A DNA stretch of 64,000 bases from DASPOJ01 sp050014395 (GTDB lineage Bacteria > Acidobacteriota > Terriglobia > Acidiferrales > UBA7541): assembly GCA_050014395.1 (NCBI GenBank), contig JBEKDK010000007.1, positions 1 to 64,000 of the forward strand, given 5' to 3'. Under the pieces are notes generated by a model. That model did no database searches. It had not been told where the DNA came from and was given only the letters and a program-made list of their open reading frames with translations. Position numbers and translations under genes: made by a program. Below, piece by piece: positions 52,482 to 61,267 of the stretch. Within the stretch, counting starts at the first letter, position 1, and the number at the start of each line of letters is the position of its first letter.

Positions 52482-54290
52482 ATGAAGCCAGTAGGCAGCG
52501 CCACCGTGCTTATCGACACCATCAAATCCGCCGTGCAACGCCCGCGCATCCTTTGGATGGTGCTGGGCGCGATGCTGCTCGTCAGCGTTTTGCCACTCGG
52601 GCTTTACCACCGCCAGGTGCTTCAACTCAGCCAGGAAAAATTGACCGACACTGAAAGTTTGCAGCAAACCGAAGTGACGCGTTCGGTGGCCGAAGAAATT
52701 CAGCTGTTTGACGCCAATCTTTACCAGCAGCTCATCAGCGACCGGCAAATCCTTGCGCTGACGGACCTGATCGCCTCTGTAAACGATCCGGTGAAAGCGC
52801 CGCAGTTGACGCGCCTGCTCGAGAATTTCGTCGCCAGCGATCCCAACATTCTTTACATGACAGCCGTGGGCCCGGACGCCAAGGGCGCAGACGCCGGCGT
52901 GCTCGCTCCTGGCGACGATCCGTTCGTCACCAACGCTTTGCAGCGCGCCTATACCGCGTGCGTGCAGTCCGTGGTGTTCCGCAGCGATCCACTGGCCATC
53001 GGCGTGGACAATCGTCCGGCGATCGTGATGGCGATTCCGCTCCAAGTGAACGACAAGTTCGCGGGGATGCTGGCCGCCGTGGTTTCACTCGATCCTATTC
53101 TTCGGCGGCTGCAAGAAACCAGCGTGCGCGGGCGCGTGGTATTTGTGGTCGATCGCGCGGGGCACATCGTGGCGCATCCGGACACGCGCCAATTCGTCCC
53201 CGGAACCGACGCGCGCGCCAACTCCGACGTTGTGGCGCAAGTGACGGCGTTGCCCCAGGAATTGAGCGCCACAGAAACGGTGCAACAATTCTTCCAGCAG
53301 GAAAATGGCCGCTCTGTCCCGATGATCGGAACGTACAGCACGATCCCCGATCTGAATTGGGCCGTGGTGGCGGAGCGCAGCCTGGAAGTCGCGCGCCAAG
53401 ATGCCGGCGTGAACGAGCTGAACGCGCAAGCCCTGAAATTTGTGATGGTCGTCGGATTCGCCGCGTTGATTCTCGGCTACCTTTTCGCTGTGGGCATCAG
53501 CACGCCGATCCGCGCGCTCGCGGCCTCCACGCAAGCCATCAGCCGCGGCGAATTTCACGAGCGCGCTTCCCTCAGCGGTGCCGCCGAAATCAGCGAATTG
53601 GCCGAGACCTTCAACAACATGGCCGGCGACATCGAGCAGTACGTCGTGCAGTTGAAGGCGGCCGCGCACGAAAACCGCGAGCTTTTCCTGAACAGTATTC
53701 GCATGGTCGCCGCTGCGATCGACGAAAAAGATCCATACACGCGCGGCCATTCCGGCCGCGTGGCTAAATACTCGCTGATCATCGCGCACGAGCTGGGATT
53801 GAGCGAGCAAGAGATGGACAAGCTGCGCATCTCCGCGCTGCTGCACGACGTCGGCAAAATCGGCGTGGACGATCGCATCCTGAAAAAACCGGGCAAGCTG
53901 ACCGAAGAGGAGTTCGATCAGATGAAGGAGCATCCCACAAAAGGCGCTAACATCATGCGGCCGGTCGTGCAGTTGCAAGATATGCTGCCGGGAATCGAGC
54001 TGCACCATGAGCGCATCGATGGACAAGGCTATCCGCACGGCCTGAGCGGCGACGAAATTCCGATGATGGCGCGCATCATCGCCGTCGGCGACGCCGTCGA
54101 CGCCATCACCACCGACCGGCCCTACCACTCCGGCCACGATCTGGAGTACGCGCTGAAAGAAATCCGCAACCTCGCCGGAAAAAGATACGCCGTCGAAGTC
54201 GTCGACGCGCTGGAATCCGCCATGCGCTCCGGCAAATTCAAGATCAGCCCGAGCGTTACCCCCGTCGAAATGGCGACTCCGTCCGCCTGA
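52482..54290 (+). CDS. Cache-HAMP-HD-GYP cyclic di-GMP phosphodiesterase-like sensor
   Basis: A 602-residue membrane sensor. One membrane segment (about 23-43) is followed by a periplasmic dCache-like domain (about 44-310, VVFVVDRAGHIVAHPDTRQFVPGTD), a second membrane segment (about 315-345, FVMVVGFAALILGYLFAVGIS), a HAMP unit (TPIRALAASTQAISRGEFHERASL) and a C-terminal HD-GYP domain. H455-D456 lie in LLHDVGKIGVDDRIL; the GYP stretch reads LHHERIDGQGYPHGL, and RIIAVGDAVDAITTDRPY is also conserved. All metal-binding motifs look intact, so it should degrade c-di-GMP. The ligand of the Cache domain is unknown. Confidence 0.93.
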   Translation: MKPVGSATVLIDTIKSAVQRPRILWMVLGAMLLVSVLPLGLYHRQVLQLSQEKLTDTESLQQTEVTRSVAEEIQLFDANLYQQLISDRQILALTDLIASVNDPVKAPQLTRLLENFVASDPNILYMTAVGPDAKGADAGVLAPGDDPFVTNALQRAYTACVQSVVFRSDPLAIGVDNRPAIVMAIPLQVNDKFAGMLAAVVSLDPILRRLQETSVRGRVVFVVDRAGHIVAHPDTRQFVPGTDARANSDVVAQVTALPQELSATETVQQFFQQENGRSVPMIGTYSTIPDLNWAVVAERSLEVARQDAGVNELNAQALKFVMVVGFAALILGYLFAVGISTPIRALAASTQAISRGEFHERASLSGAAEISELAETFNNMAGDIEQYVVQLKAAAHENRELFLNSIRMVAAAIDEKDPYTRGHSGRVAKYSLIIAHELGLSEQEMDKLRISALLHDVGKIGVDDRILKKPGKLTEEEFDQMKEHPTKGANIMRPVVQLQDMLPGIELHHERIDGQGYPHGLSGDEIPMMARIIAVGDAVDAITTDRPYHSGHDLEYALKEIRNLAGKRYAVEVVDALESAMRSGKFKISPSVTPVEMATPSA

Positions 54291-54344
54291 CCCCGCGCAG
54301 CTTAAAATGTTGCTTGCATCTTGCTAAAACTCCTGTTAGTCTTA

Positions 54345-54373
54345 CTACGTTATGCGAAGTACGCACAACGTAG
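54345..54373. promoter_or_regulatory. Inverted repeat over the start of the PadR gene, candidate operator
   Basis: CTACGTT at 54345-54351 is mirrored by AACGTAG at 54367-54373, around a 15-base spacer. The ATG at 54352 lies between the arms. No Shine-Dalgarno sequence precedes the ATG, so the message may be leaderless or nearly so. Autoregulation by PadR through inverted repeats is known in the family. Confidence 0.5.
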
Positions 54374-54684
54374 ATAACGATCCCGATGTCGGGCGATATT
54401 CCGATCCCCCGCTGCTGGTGCTGGCGAGCCTGGCGGACGGTCCGAAACACGGCCACGCGATGATCCAGGACATCGCCCGCATGTCCGGCACGCGTCTGGG
54501 CCCTGGCACGCTCTACGGAGCAATTGCCCGACTTGAGCGCGAAAAGCTGATTGAGCCGCTGCCGGCCGAGGAACGGCGACAACCGTATCGATTGACTGCA
54601 AACGGTCGCCGGGTGCTGCGCGCAAAACTCAGAACGATCTACGGCTTCGCCCGCGTGGGGCTGCGAAAGCTGGAGGCGCGATGA
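54352..54684 (+). CDS. PadR-family transcriptional regulator
   Basis: A 110-residue winged-helix regulator. The opening SDPPLLVLASLADGPKHGHAMIQDI, GPGTLYGAIARLEREKLIEPLPAE and RRQPYRLTANGRRVLRAKLRTI follow the PadR DNA-binding domain exactly; the C-terminal dimerisation helix is short (class 2). PadR proteins usually repress an adjacent gene and respond to a small ligand or to membrane stress. Its stop overlaps the start of the next gene (ATGA), so the two are co-expressed. Confidence 0.92.
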   Translation: MRSTHNVDNDPDVGRYSDPPLLVLASLADGPKHGHAMIQDIARMSGTRLGPGTLYGAIARLEREKLIEPLPAEERRQPYRLTANGRRVLRAKLRTIYGFARVGLRKLEAR

Positions 54685-55613
54685 ACGCGCGGCTGATACG
54701 GCAACTCATCCGCTTCTATCCGCCGGAATGGCGATTGCGCTATGGCGAGGAATTTCAAGGTTTGCTGGAAACGTATCCCTCGAACCCCCGAACGATCGTC
54801 GACGTAATCGGAGCGGCGGCGCGCGAGCGCATTCTTTCGATAAGGAGATTCAAAATGGACCGGCGCCAAAACTCTTTGGCATTGATGCTCTACGCTTGCC
54901 TAGCCGCGATCGCGGCCGGCATCAATTTCTATTGGACCGTCGACGACACGCGGCTCGCGGCGGCGATGAGCAACTATTCGGCGCTCTTCACCAGCTGGAA
55001 TTTGGTCAGGGCCGGTTCCCTGCTTGCGCTTGTCGCCTTCGCCGCGATTGGCGCTCCCGTGTTTCTCTCGATCCTGAAAACTGCGTGGGCTGCTCGGCGA
55101 TGGGACGTCGTCCGCCGGCTGGCCGTGGCGCCCTGCGCGGGATTGGTAACGTTGGCGTGGATGTTTGCGGCAACAAGATTCAGCGGCGGGCACTGGGTTC
55201 CTACGCCGTGGGACGTGACCGGGGATTGGGTAGCGCCGCATGCCTGGCCACCGCCCGCCACGCGCTGGGCTCTAAGCTCCGTCACATTCATTTTGATGAC
55301 CGCGGGAATCATCGTGAGCGCGATCAGTCTGCGAGAAGCCATTCGCCGCAGCGATTTAACCAAGCATCGACTCCTGTGGTTCAAGACATCTTCGATGCTA
55401 CTGGCCAGCGCCATCGCGGCGATGGCGATCGGAATGTTGGCGTGGGGTTGGTTCGCGCAGCAGTACGCGGCATCGGACTTTCATGTTCGCGATGGTGGAT
55501 TGTTCAGCAGTACGAATTTTGCTTCCTGGTTCGCGAGTTGCATTGTGTTTCTGGCGGCCACTGTGATGGCGGTCAAGGGCGCACGATCGGCCCTCGCACT
55601 GCCGGCCGAATAG
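54681..55613 (+). CDS. PadR-linked multi-pass membrane protein
   Basis: A 310-residue protein with a short cytoplasmic N-terminus (LIRQLIRFYPPEWRLRYGEEFQGLLE, a motif typical of PadR-associated permease genes) and about six membrane segments: LALMLYACLAAIAAGINFYW, LALVAFAAIGAPVFLSIL, APCAGLVTLAWMFAAT, SVTFILMTAGIIVSAISL, LASAIAAMAIGMLAWGWF and WFASCIVFLAATVMAV. The function is unknown. It overlaps the PadR gene by four bases and is convergent with the PilZ-J-TPR gene. Confidence 0.78.
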   Translation: MNARLIRQLIRFYPPEWRLRYGEEFQGLLETYPSNPRTIVDVIGAAARERILSIRRFKMDRRQNSLALMLYACLAAIAAGINFYWTVDDTRLAAAMSNYSALFTSWNLVRAGSLLALVAFAAIGAPVFLSILKTAWAARRWDVVRRLAVAPCAGLVTLAWMFAATRFSGGHWVPTPWDVTGDWVAPHAWPPPATRWALSSVTFILMTAGIIVSAISLREAIRRSDLTKHRLLWFKTSSMLLASAIAAMAIGMLAWGWFAQQYAASDFHVRDGGLFSSTNFASWFASCIVFLAATVMAVKGARSALALPAE

Positions 55614-55707
55614 CCCTTGCAGACCCCGTATGCTGGCGGCTGAGGCACGAAACCCTCTTGGATTTCCGTACAAGGCCCGAAGGGATGGTTTCGGATTATC
55701 CGGTCGC

Positions 55708-56928
55708 TCAGATTTGATCGTATTTCTTGACGTGCTGAGTCGAGTGCTGGCGCGCTTTCGCGTTCAGGGGGTCAAGCGTCAGGATCGTTGAATACAATGG
55801 TTGGGCTTTCGACGGAAGCTGCATTACTTCATATAGCTCCGCGAATTGAAGCAGAACTGGGACATTCCACGGATCAAGCTCGATCGCGCGCTCGAACTCC
55901 GCAATGGCCTCGTTGCGATATTGTGGAATTGTCGCGAGGCTGCGGGCCAAGAGCGCGCAATATTTGGCATCCTGCGGCGCCATCTCTGCGCATTTGCGCA
56001 ACCACACCACTGAACCGACGAAATTGCCCGCGCGCAAACACTGCGTGGCGTGCAGGAAACAGTCGTCGATGCTCTTTTGCGGCGCTGCCTTAGATCGGCG
56101 CAGATCGTAAACGTTCGAGCTTGCAAGCCGCGCGTCATAGGCGGCTCGTTTGTCCGGGTCCGACAGGGTTTTATAGGCCTTCGTGGCCGTCCCCATCAGT
56201 TCCTTGAGCCGCTCCGCCCACGCGCTTTTTTCCATGTGGTGGTCGGGGTGAAATGTCCGCGCGAGTGCGTAGAAACCGTGTTTGATCTGCTCGTTCGTGC
56301 TGTCAGAGGTAATTCCGAACAGTTGATAGTAGGTTCCAGCGCGGGCCAACTCCAGCTTTTCACTTAACTCTCGCTCCCATCGATGCACTTCGGAAGTTAC
56401 CCTCGCTCCTTTTTCGGGCTTACTTGGGGGCGCTTCCGTAGCGGGTGCGGCACCGCCCTTCGCGGCGGGGACTCCCGGCGCTGGCGTCGATGAGTAATGG
56501 GACAAGAATTGGTTCAGCCGCTGGCGGTCGGTCGTCGCCATTTGCACAAATTGCACGCCCATCCCCTTCTCAGGTCTCGAATCGCGCACGACCGCGCGGG
56601 CGCGGATTTCTCCAGCCTTCAAGTCAAAAAGCAGTTTGATGATGGATCCTATGGCCGGCGGGTTGGGAGTGTGGAAAAACAAACCGCCCATTCCAACCGT
56701 TTCGGCGTGAGAAACGGTCCGGCGGCCAGCGGATTCCCAGGCGACAAACATCCACTTGGGCGCTCTGTGCCGTGGATACTTTCTCTGCTTATTTGGCGCG
56801 GTTTCGATGATCGGAACCCCGCTTGAGCCTAGCACGCCCCAGCGCTGCGTTATGCCCACAGAAGCCCTCGTGTCCAATGGCAAACCGTGCGGGCCGCAAT
56901 CGGATCCGCCACGTGCTTCAGCTTTCAT
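55708..56928 (-). CDS. PilZ - J-domain - TPR fusion protein
   Basis: A 406-residue cytoplasmic protein. Residues about 48-142 resemble a PilZ domain with the R-x3-R part (RKYPRHR, 49-55) and an AETVGMGGLFF strand at the place of the D/NxSxxG motif; the aspartate and serine there are replaced by E76 and V78. After a Pro/Ala/Glu linker, a J-domain at about 199-266 (YYQLFGITSDSTNEQIKHGFY) holds an intact HPD at 227-229 (FHPDHHMEK). TPR-like helices follow (FLHATQCLRAGNFVGSVVWL; EAIAEFERAIELDPWN; ELYEVMQLPSKAQPLY). A DnaK partner is expected. I know of no named family for the combination. Confidence 0.82.
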   Translation of the reverse strand: MKAEARGGSDCGPHGLPLDTRASVGITQRWGVLGSSGVPIIETAPNKQRKYPRHRAPKWMFVAWESAGRRTVSHAETVGMGGLFFHTPNPPAIGSIIKLLFDLKAGEIRARAVVRDSRPEKGMGVQFVQMATTDRQRLNQFLSHYSSTPAPGVPAAKGGAAPATEAPPSKPEKGARVTSEVHRWERELSEKLELARAGTYYQLFGITSDSTNEQIKHGFYALARTFHPDHHMEKSAWAERLKELMGTATKAYKTLSDPDKRAAYDARLASSNVYDLRRSKAAPQKSIDDCFLHATQCLRAGNFVGSVVWLRKCAEMAPQDAKYCALLARSLATIPQYRNEAIAEFERAIELDPWNVPVLLQFAELYEVMQLPSKAQPLYSTILTLDPLNAKARQHSTQHVKKYDQI

Positions 56929-56990
56929 TCATCAAACCAGACACGCGCGTCTGTTAGAATTGTTGTCAGGGCCGCGGCCCGTGCCATCTC

Positions 56991-57995
56991 ATGTTCTCCC
57001 TGTTCGGAAAAGATAAGGATAAGACTAAGAGCGAACCGTCGCTGCTCGACCGGCTGAAGCGTTCGGTCGAGCGCACGCGCTCGCAAATCGCCGCGCGCGT
57101 CGAAGAGTTGGTCACCGGCGAAAAACGAGTTGACGCCGGCGCGCTAAAGCAGTTGGAAAACTCGTTGCTCGCTGCCGATCTCGGCGTGCGCACGACTCGG
57201 GACCTTGTCGAAGCCGTTCGCCTGGAATCCGAACGCGCGCCACTGCGCAGCGCCGATGCGATCAAGCGCGTGCTGAAAGCGCAGCTGATGGCGATCCTGC
57301 AAGCCGCGCCGGCGGCGAACGCCGCGCCGCAGGGCGCCGCCGGGCAGGCGGCAGCGCCGTATTCGGCTGTTGGCGCCGCGGCTCACCCCGAAGTGGTTTT
57401 CATCGTCGGCGTGAATGGAACCGGGAAAACGACGACGATCGGCAAGCTGGCTTACCGCCTCCGTCACGACGGCCGAAGCGTGCTGCTCTGCGCGGGCGAT
57501 ACATTTCGCGCCGCCGCGATCGAGCAACTGGCCGTGTGGGCCCAGCGCACGGGGGCGGAGCTGATTCACTCGAAGTCCGGCGCCGATCCTTCCGCCGTTC
57601 TGCATGACGCGCTGACGGCCGCACTCGCGCGCTCCGTAGATGTATTGATCGTGGATACCGCGGGCCGGCTGCACACGAAATCGAATCTGATGGCCGAACT
57701 CGAAAAAATGCGGCGCACGGCTTCAAAATTGGTGCCCGGCGCGCCGCACGACGTGTTGCTGGTGATGGACGCCACCACCGGCCAAAACGGTTTGACGCAA
57801 GCGCGCGAATTCACCGCAAAGGCCGGCGTCACCGGCATCGTGCTCACCAAGCTTGACGGCACCGCCAAGGGCGGCATCGTCGTGGCGATCACGCGCGAGC
57901 TCGGATTGCCGGTGCGCTTCGTGGGGACCGGCGAATCGGCGGAGGATCTCGTGCCGTTCGATGCGGAAACATTTGTCACTTCCCTGTTTGAATGA
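56991..57995 (+). CDS. ftsY: Signal recognition particle receptor FtsY
   Basis: SRP receptor GTPase that delivers ribosomes making membrane proteins. The 334-residue protein has a short charged N-domain (SLLDRLKRSVERTRSQI), an Ala/Gly linker, and the NG domain with IVGVNGTGKTTTIGKLAYRL (P-loop), LLCAGDTFRAAAIEQL, IVDTAGRLHTKSNLMAEL, MDATTGQNGLTQA and LTKLDGTAKGGIVVAI. The membrane-targeting A-domain of E. coli is absent, as in many phyla. Its stop overlaps ribD (ATGA). The divergent neighbour across 62 bases is the PilZ-J-TPR gene. Confidence 0.96.
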   Translation: MFSLFGKDKDKTKSEPSLLDRLKRSVERTRSQIAARVEELVTGEKRVDAGALKQLENSLLAADLGVRTTRDLVEAVRLESERAPLRSADAIKRVLKAQLMAILQAAPAANAAPQGAAGQAAAPYSAVGAAAHPEVVFIVGVNGTGKTTTIGKLAYRLRHDGRSVLLCAGDTFRAAAIEQLAVWAQRTGAELIHSKSGADPSAVLHDALTAALARSVDVLIVDTAGRLHTKSNLMAELEKMRRTASKLVPGAPHDVLLVMDATTGQNGLTQAREFTAKAGVTGIVLTKLDGTAKGGIVVAITRELGLPVRFVGTGESAEDLVPFDAETFVTSLFE

Positions 57996-59170
57996 TGCGT
58001 ATGTTTCCTCGCACAACTCCGCCCGCACCTGATGACGCGCTGTGGATGGCGCGCGCGCTGGAGCTTGCGCGGCAAGGCGCGGCGCACGCCAGCCCGAATC
58101 CGATGGTGGGCGCCGTGGTTGTGCGCGCGGGGCTGGCCGCGGGCGAGGGCTTTCACAATTATTCCGATCCGCGCCATGCTGAAATCGTCGCACTCGATGC
58201 CGCAGGCGACGGAGCGCGCGGCGCGACGCTCTACGTCAATCTTGAGCCGTGCTGCACCACGGGACGCACCGGTCCGTGCACGAAGGCCATTCTCGCGGCC
58301 GGGATTCGGCGCGTTGTCGCGGCGATGGCCGATCCGAATTTCGCCGTGGCGGGCCGCGGCTTCGATGAATTGCGAGGGCAAGGCTTGGAGGTCGCGGTCG
58401 GCGAAGCCGGTGCCGATGCGCGGCGCCTGAACGAAGCATTCGCCGCGTGGATTCGCACGAAGCGGCCGTTCGTCACGCTGAAAAGTGCGATCACCCTCGA
58501 TGGGCAAGCGGGCCTGAGCGCTCGCGACAAGAAAACTGGCAAACGCGGCCAGCCCGGCGATCGCGCCGAACACCCGGACAGATGGATCAGCTCGGCCGAA
58601 TCGCGCGCCGAAGTGCAACGCATGCGCCACGCGTCGGACGCGCTGCTGACGGGAATCGGCACAGTTCTCGCAGACGATCCGCTGCTCACGGATCGCACGG
58701 GCCTCGCGCGGCGCAGAAAACTTTTGCGCGTCGTGCTCGATGCCGAATTGCGATTGCCACCCCGATCCAAGCTGGTGCAATCGGCCGAAGGCGACGTGCT
58801 GGTGTTCACCGCGGCGCCCGAGCCATCGGCGCGAGCGAAACGCCTACGCGCCGCAGGCGTCGAAATCGTGCGCGTGGCGGCGCGCCGCGGACGCCTGAAT
58901 CTTCGCGCCGTGCTCGACGAACTCGGACGCCGCAAAATTCTGAGCGCGATGCTCGAAGCGGGGCCGACTTTGAATCAATCCGCGCTCGAAGCCGGAATAG
59001 TGGATAAAATGCGCCTGTTCGTTGCGCCGCGCTTCGCCGGGCGCGCGCCGCGCTTGCCGGCGTTCGGCAAATGGAGCGCAGCGCAGCCGCTCACGGATAT
59101 TGCGGTCCACCAAATCGGACCGGATGCTTCGATCGAAGGATACCTACACGATGTTTACCGGGATCATTGA
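57992..59170 (+). CDS. ribD: Bifunctional riboflavin deaminase-reductase RibD
   Basis: Carries out the second and third steps of riboflavin synthesis. The 392-residue protein has a cytidine-deaminase-like N-terminal half (PNPMVGAVVV; HAEIVALDAAG; LEPCCTTGRTGPCTKAIL) whose Zn ligands H, C and C are present. The C-terminal reductase half has RPFVTLKSAITLDGQ, GIGTVLADDPLLTDR and MLEAGPTLNQSALE. An insertion of ~20 charged residues (SARDKKTGKRGQPGDRAEHP) enlarges the reductase loop. It starts inside the ftsY stop and overlaps ribE by 20 bases. Confidence 0.94.
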   Translation: MMRMFPRTTPPAPDDALWMARALELARQGAAHASPNPMVGAVVVRAGLAAGEGFHNYSDPRHAEIVALDAAGDGARGATLYVNLEPCCTTGRTGPCTKAILAAGIRRVVAAMADPNFAVAGRGFDELRGQGLEVAVGEAGADARRLNEAFAAWIRTKRPFVTLKSAITLDGQAGLSARDKKTGKRGQPGDRAEHPDRWISSAESRAEVQRMRHASDALLTGIGTVLADDPLLTDRTGLARRRKLLRVVLDAELRLPPRSKLVQSAEGDVLVFTAAPEPSARAKRLRAAGVEIVRVAARRGRLNLRAVLDELGRRKILSAMLEAGPTLNQSALEAGIVDKMRLFVAPRFAGRAPRLPAFGKWSAAQPLTDIAVHQIGPDASIEGYLHDVYRDH

Positions 59171-59795
59171 AACCGTCGGCCGGCTCGAGGCCCTCGATCT
59201 ATCCGCCACTGGCGGACGCTTGCGCGTGCACGCTGGAGCATTGGCCGGATCGCGCGCCATCGCCAACAGCGTGGCCGTCAACGGCTGCTGTCTCACGGTC
59301 GTGGCGCTTGACGACGCGACGTTTACCGCCGATCTTTCGCTCGAAACGCTGCATCGCACGTCGTTCGGCGAAATGGAACGTGGCGCGCTGTTGAATCTCG
59401 AACGGCCGCTGAGCGCCGGCGCGGAATTGGGCGGACATTTCGTGCAGGGCCACGTGGATGGCGTCGGGCGCATCACGCGATTGGATCCCGAAGGCGAAAA
59501 TTGGTGGCTGGGCGTGCGCGTGCCCGATGAAATTGCGCGCTACGTCGCGATGAAGGGCTCGATCGCGATCGATGGCATCAGCCTAACCGTGGCGGGCTGG
59601 CACGACGGCATCGTCGAAATCGCCATCATTCCGTTCACCTACGCGCAAACGAATTTGGGCAAAGCAGTCGTCGGAAACGCCGTCAATCTGGAATGCGACG
59701 TTCTGGCGAAATACATCGAACGCCTGCTGGAAGCCCGCGAACAAACTCCGCAGAGCCGGCTGACGATCGATAGGCTTAAAGCAGAAGGATTTTGA
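59151..59795 (+). CDS. ribE: Riboflavin synthase alpha chain
   Basis: Makes riboflavin by dismutation of 6,7-dimethyl-8-ribityllumazine. The 214-residue protein has the two-fold repeat of the family: MFTGIIETVGRLEAL with SVAVNGCCLTVV and GHFVQGHVDGVGRI, then GSIAIDGISLTVAG and PFTYAQTNLGKAVVGNAVNLE. The ATG at 59151 is clear, overlapping ribD by 20 bases. The rest of the pathway (ribBA, ribH) is not in the window. A short tail (REQTPQSRLTIDRLKAEGF) follows. It is convergent with the permease gene. Confidence 0.95.
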   Translation: MFTGIIETVGRLEALDLSATGGRLRVHAGALAGSRAIANSVAVNGCCLTVVALDDATFTADLSLETLHRTSFGEMERGALLNLERPLSAGAELGGHFVQGHVDGVGRITRLDPEGENWWLGVRVPDEIARYVAMKGSIAIDGISLTVAGWHDGIVEIAIIPFTYAQTNLGKAVVGNAVNLECDVLAKYIERLLEAREQTPQSRLTIDRLKAEGF

Positions 59796-59815
59796 GTTTC
59801 TAGTTGAGTTTGGCG

Positions 59816-61267
59816 CTAAACGGCTGGTCGCAACTGGCTCCGCGCTTCGCGCTTCTTTTGTAACGCTCCACGCGCGTAAAGAACCAAACCAATCAGCACG
59901 GATATACTCGTGCCGCCGATCAGCTTCAATTCAAAGATCCAGACGCTTCGGGCTTCTCCCGGCGGAATCATCGAAAGCACGATTCCTGTCAGCACCACCA
60001 GAAATCCAAGTATTCCGCACACCCACGCGCCGAATTTTCCTCCGGGAACCAACACGCCGCCGCCCGTGCTGCGATCCGGGCGATAGGCGAGCTTAATGAT
60101 CGCCGGAAACATGTAGAGGAACGGAATGAAATAGAGTATGACGGCCGCATCGATCAGGATTTGATACGCGCTGTTCACCGACTCGTTCAACTGAATCAGC
60201 AACAGGATGACGGCAGAAATTCCGGCCTGCACCAGGATCGAAACCCACGGCGTTTTCCACTTGGGATGAATCTTGCTGAACGCTGCGGGCATGTAGCGGT
60301 CGATGCCGACCACAAACGGGATGCGCGCGACTCCGGCCACAGTGGTGCCCACGCCGCCGGCGTTGCCGACCGTCACCAGCACCGCCGCCACTATGCCGAA
60401 AGCGCTGAAGCGGAGCAACGTTGAGGCCAGCGTGAGCGCCTGAAACACGCCGCTCTTCGGATCCACCGCCGCGGCGGGCAGCATCGCGAGCAGCGCCACC
60501 GTACCGGCGGCGTACATCAGCGCAATCAATATGCCGGAGCCGACGATCGCGGGCGGAAACGTCTTGCGCGGATCGCGCACTTCTTCGCTCATGAAAGAGC
60601 ACAACTCGAGGCCAGTGTACGCAAACGCGATTTGCGGCCAGAAGTTCACCGTGTTCCAGTTCCATGCGGGACGCATCGTGGCCCAGGTGAACTGCGTGGC
60701 CGAGCCGTGCACATGCCAAACGTACGCGCCCATCCCCACCAACATCACTAGCGGCGCATACGTGGCTACGCCGCCCGCATTCTGCAGCCACTTCCCGACG
60801 TTCAGGCCGATCAGGTTCAAATACATCGCGATGAATAGGATCGCGAGCGATCCCACCATCAGGAATGTCCGGTCCTGCGCATAATGCGCGGCGCCGCTGC
60901 CGCCGATGTAAGCAGCCATCGCCGCGGCCGAAATTAGCAGCCCTGGAAAATAAAAAAAAGTGTAGACCCAGTAAGTCCAGCCCGCGACGAATCCATGAAA
61001 TTCACCAAACGCCTCTTTCGTCCAGGCGTAGAGTCCTCCCTCGTAGGGGAACCGCGTGGATAGCTCCATGATCACGAGCGAGCTGGGCACGAAGAATATC
61101 GCCCCAGAAATCACCCACAAGCTGAGGGACGGCGCGCCGTTATGCGCGGCCGCCGCAATCCACCTGGGCCCAAGGACCGAGGCGATATTGAAAAGCAGCA
61201 CGTCCCAGAAACCCATCACGTGCCGAAGTTGGCTTTTTGGATCTGCGACGGCGGGCGGTTCGCTCAC
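59816..61267 (-). CDS. APC-family amino-acid/polyamine permease
   Basis: A 483-residue transporter with about 12 membrane segments, from GTG 61267, overlapping the upstream ATPase gene as GTGA. The first helix region has SQLRHVMGFWDVLLFNIASVLGPRW, with the unwound GPRW where many APC transporters have a GxGIF-type break. FPYEGGLYAWTKEAFGEFHGFVAGW is a conserved APC element, and SEEVRDPRKTFPPAIVGSG and TTVAGVARIPFVVGIDRYMP are others. The best guess for substrate is an amino acid or polyamine. It is translationally coupled to the MlaF-like gene, though these normally have different jobs. Confidence 0.9.
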   Translation of the reverse strand: MSEPPAVADPKSQLRHVMGFWDVLLFNIASVLGPRWIAAAAHNGAPSLSLWVISGAIFFVPSSLVIMELSTRFPYEGGLYAWTKEAFGEFHGFVAGWTYWVYTFFYFPGLLISAAAMAAYIGGSGAAHYAQDRTFLMVGSLAILFIAMYLNLIGLNVGKWLQNAGGVATYAPLVMLVGMGAYVWHVHGSATQFTWATMRPAWNWNTVNFWPQIAFAYTGLELCSFMSEEVRDPRKTFPPAIVGSGILIALMYAAGTVALLAMLPAAAVDPKSGVFQALTLASTLLRFSAFGIVAAVLVTVGNAGGVGTTVAGVARIPFVVGIDRYMPAAFSKIHPKWKTPWVSILVQAGISAVILLLIQLNESVNSAYQILIDAAVILYFIPFLYMFPAIIKLAYRPDRSTGGGVLVPGGKFGAWVCGILGFLVVLTGIVLSMIPPGEARSVWIFELKLIGGTSISVLIGLVLYARGALQKKREARSQLRPAV

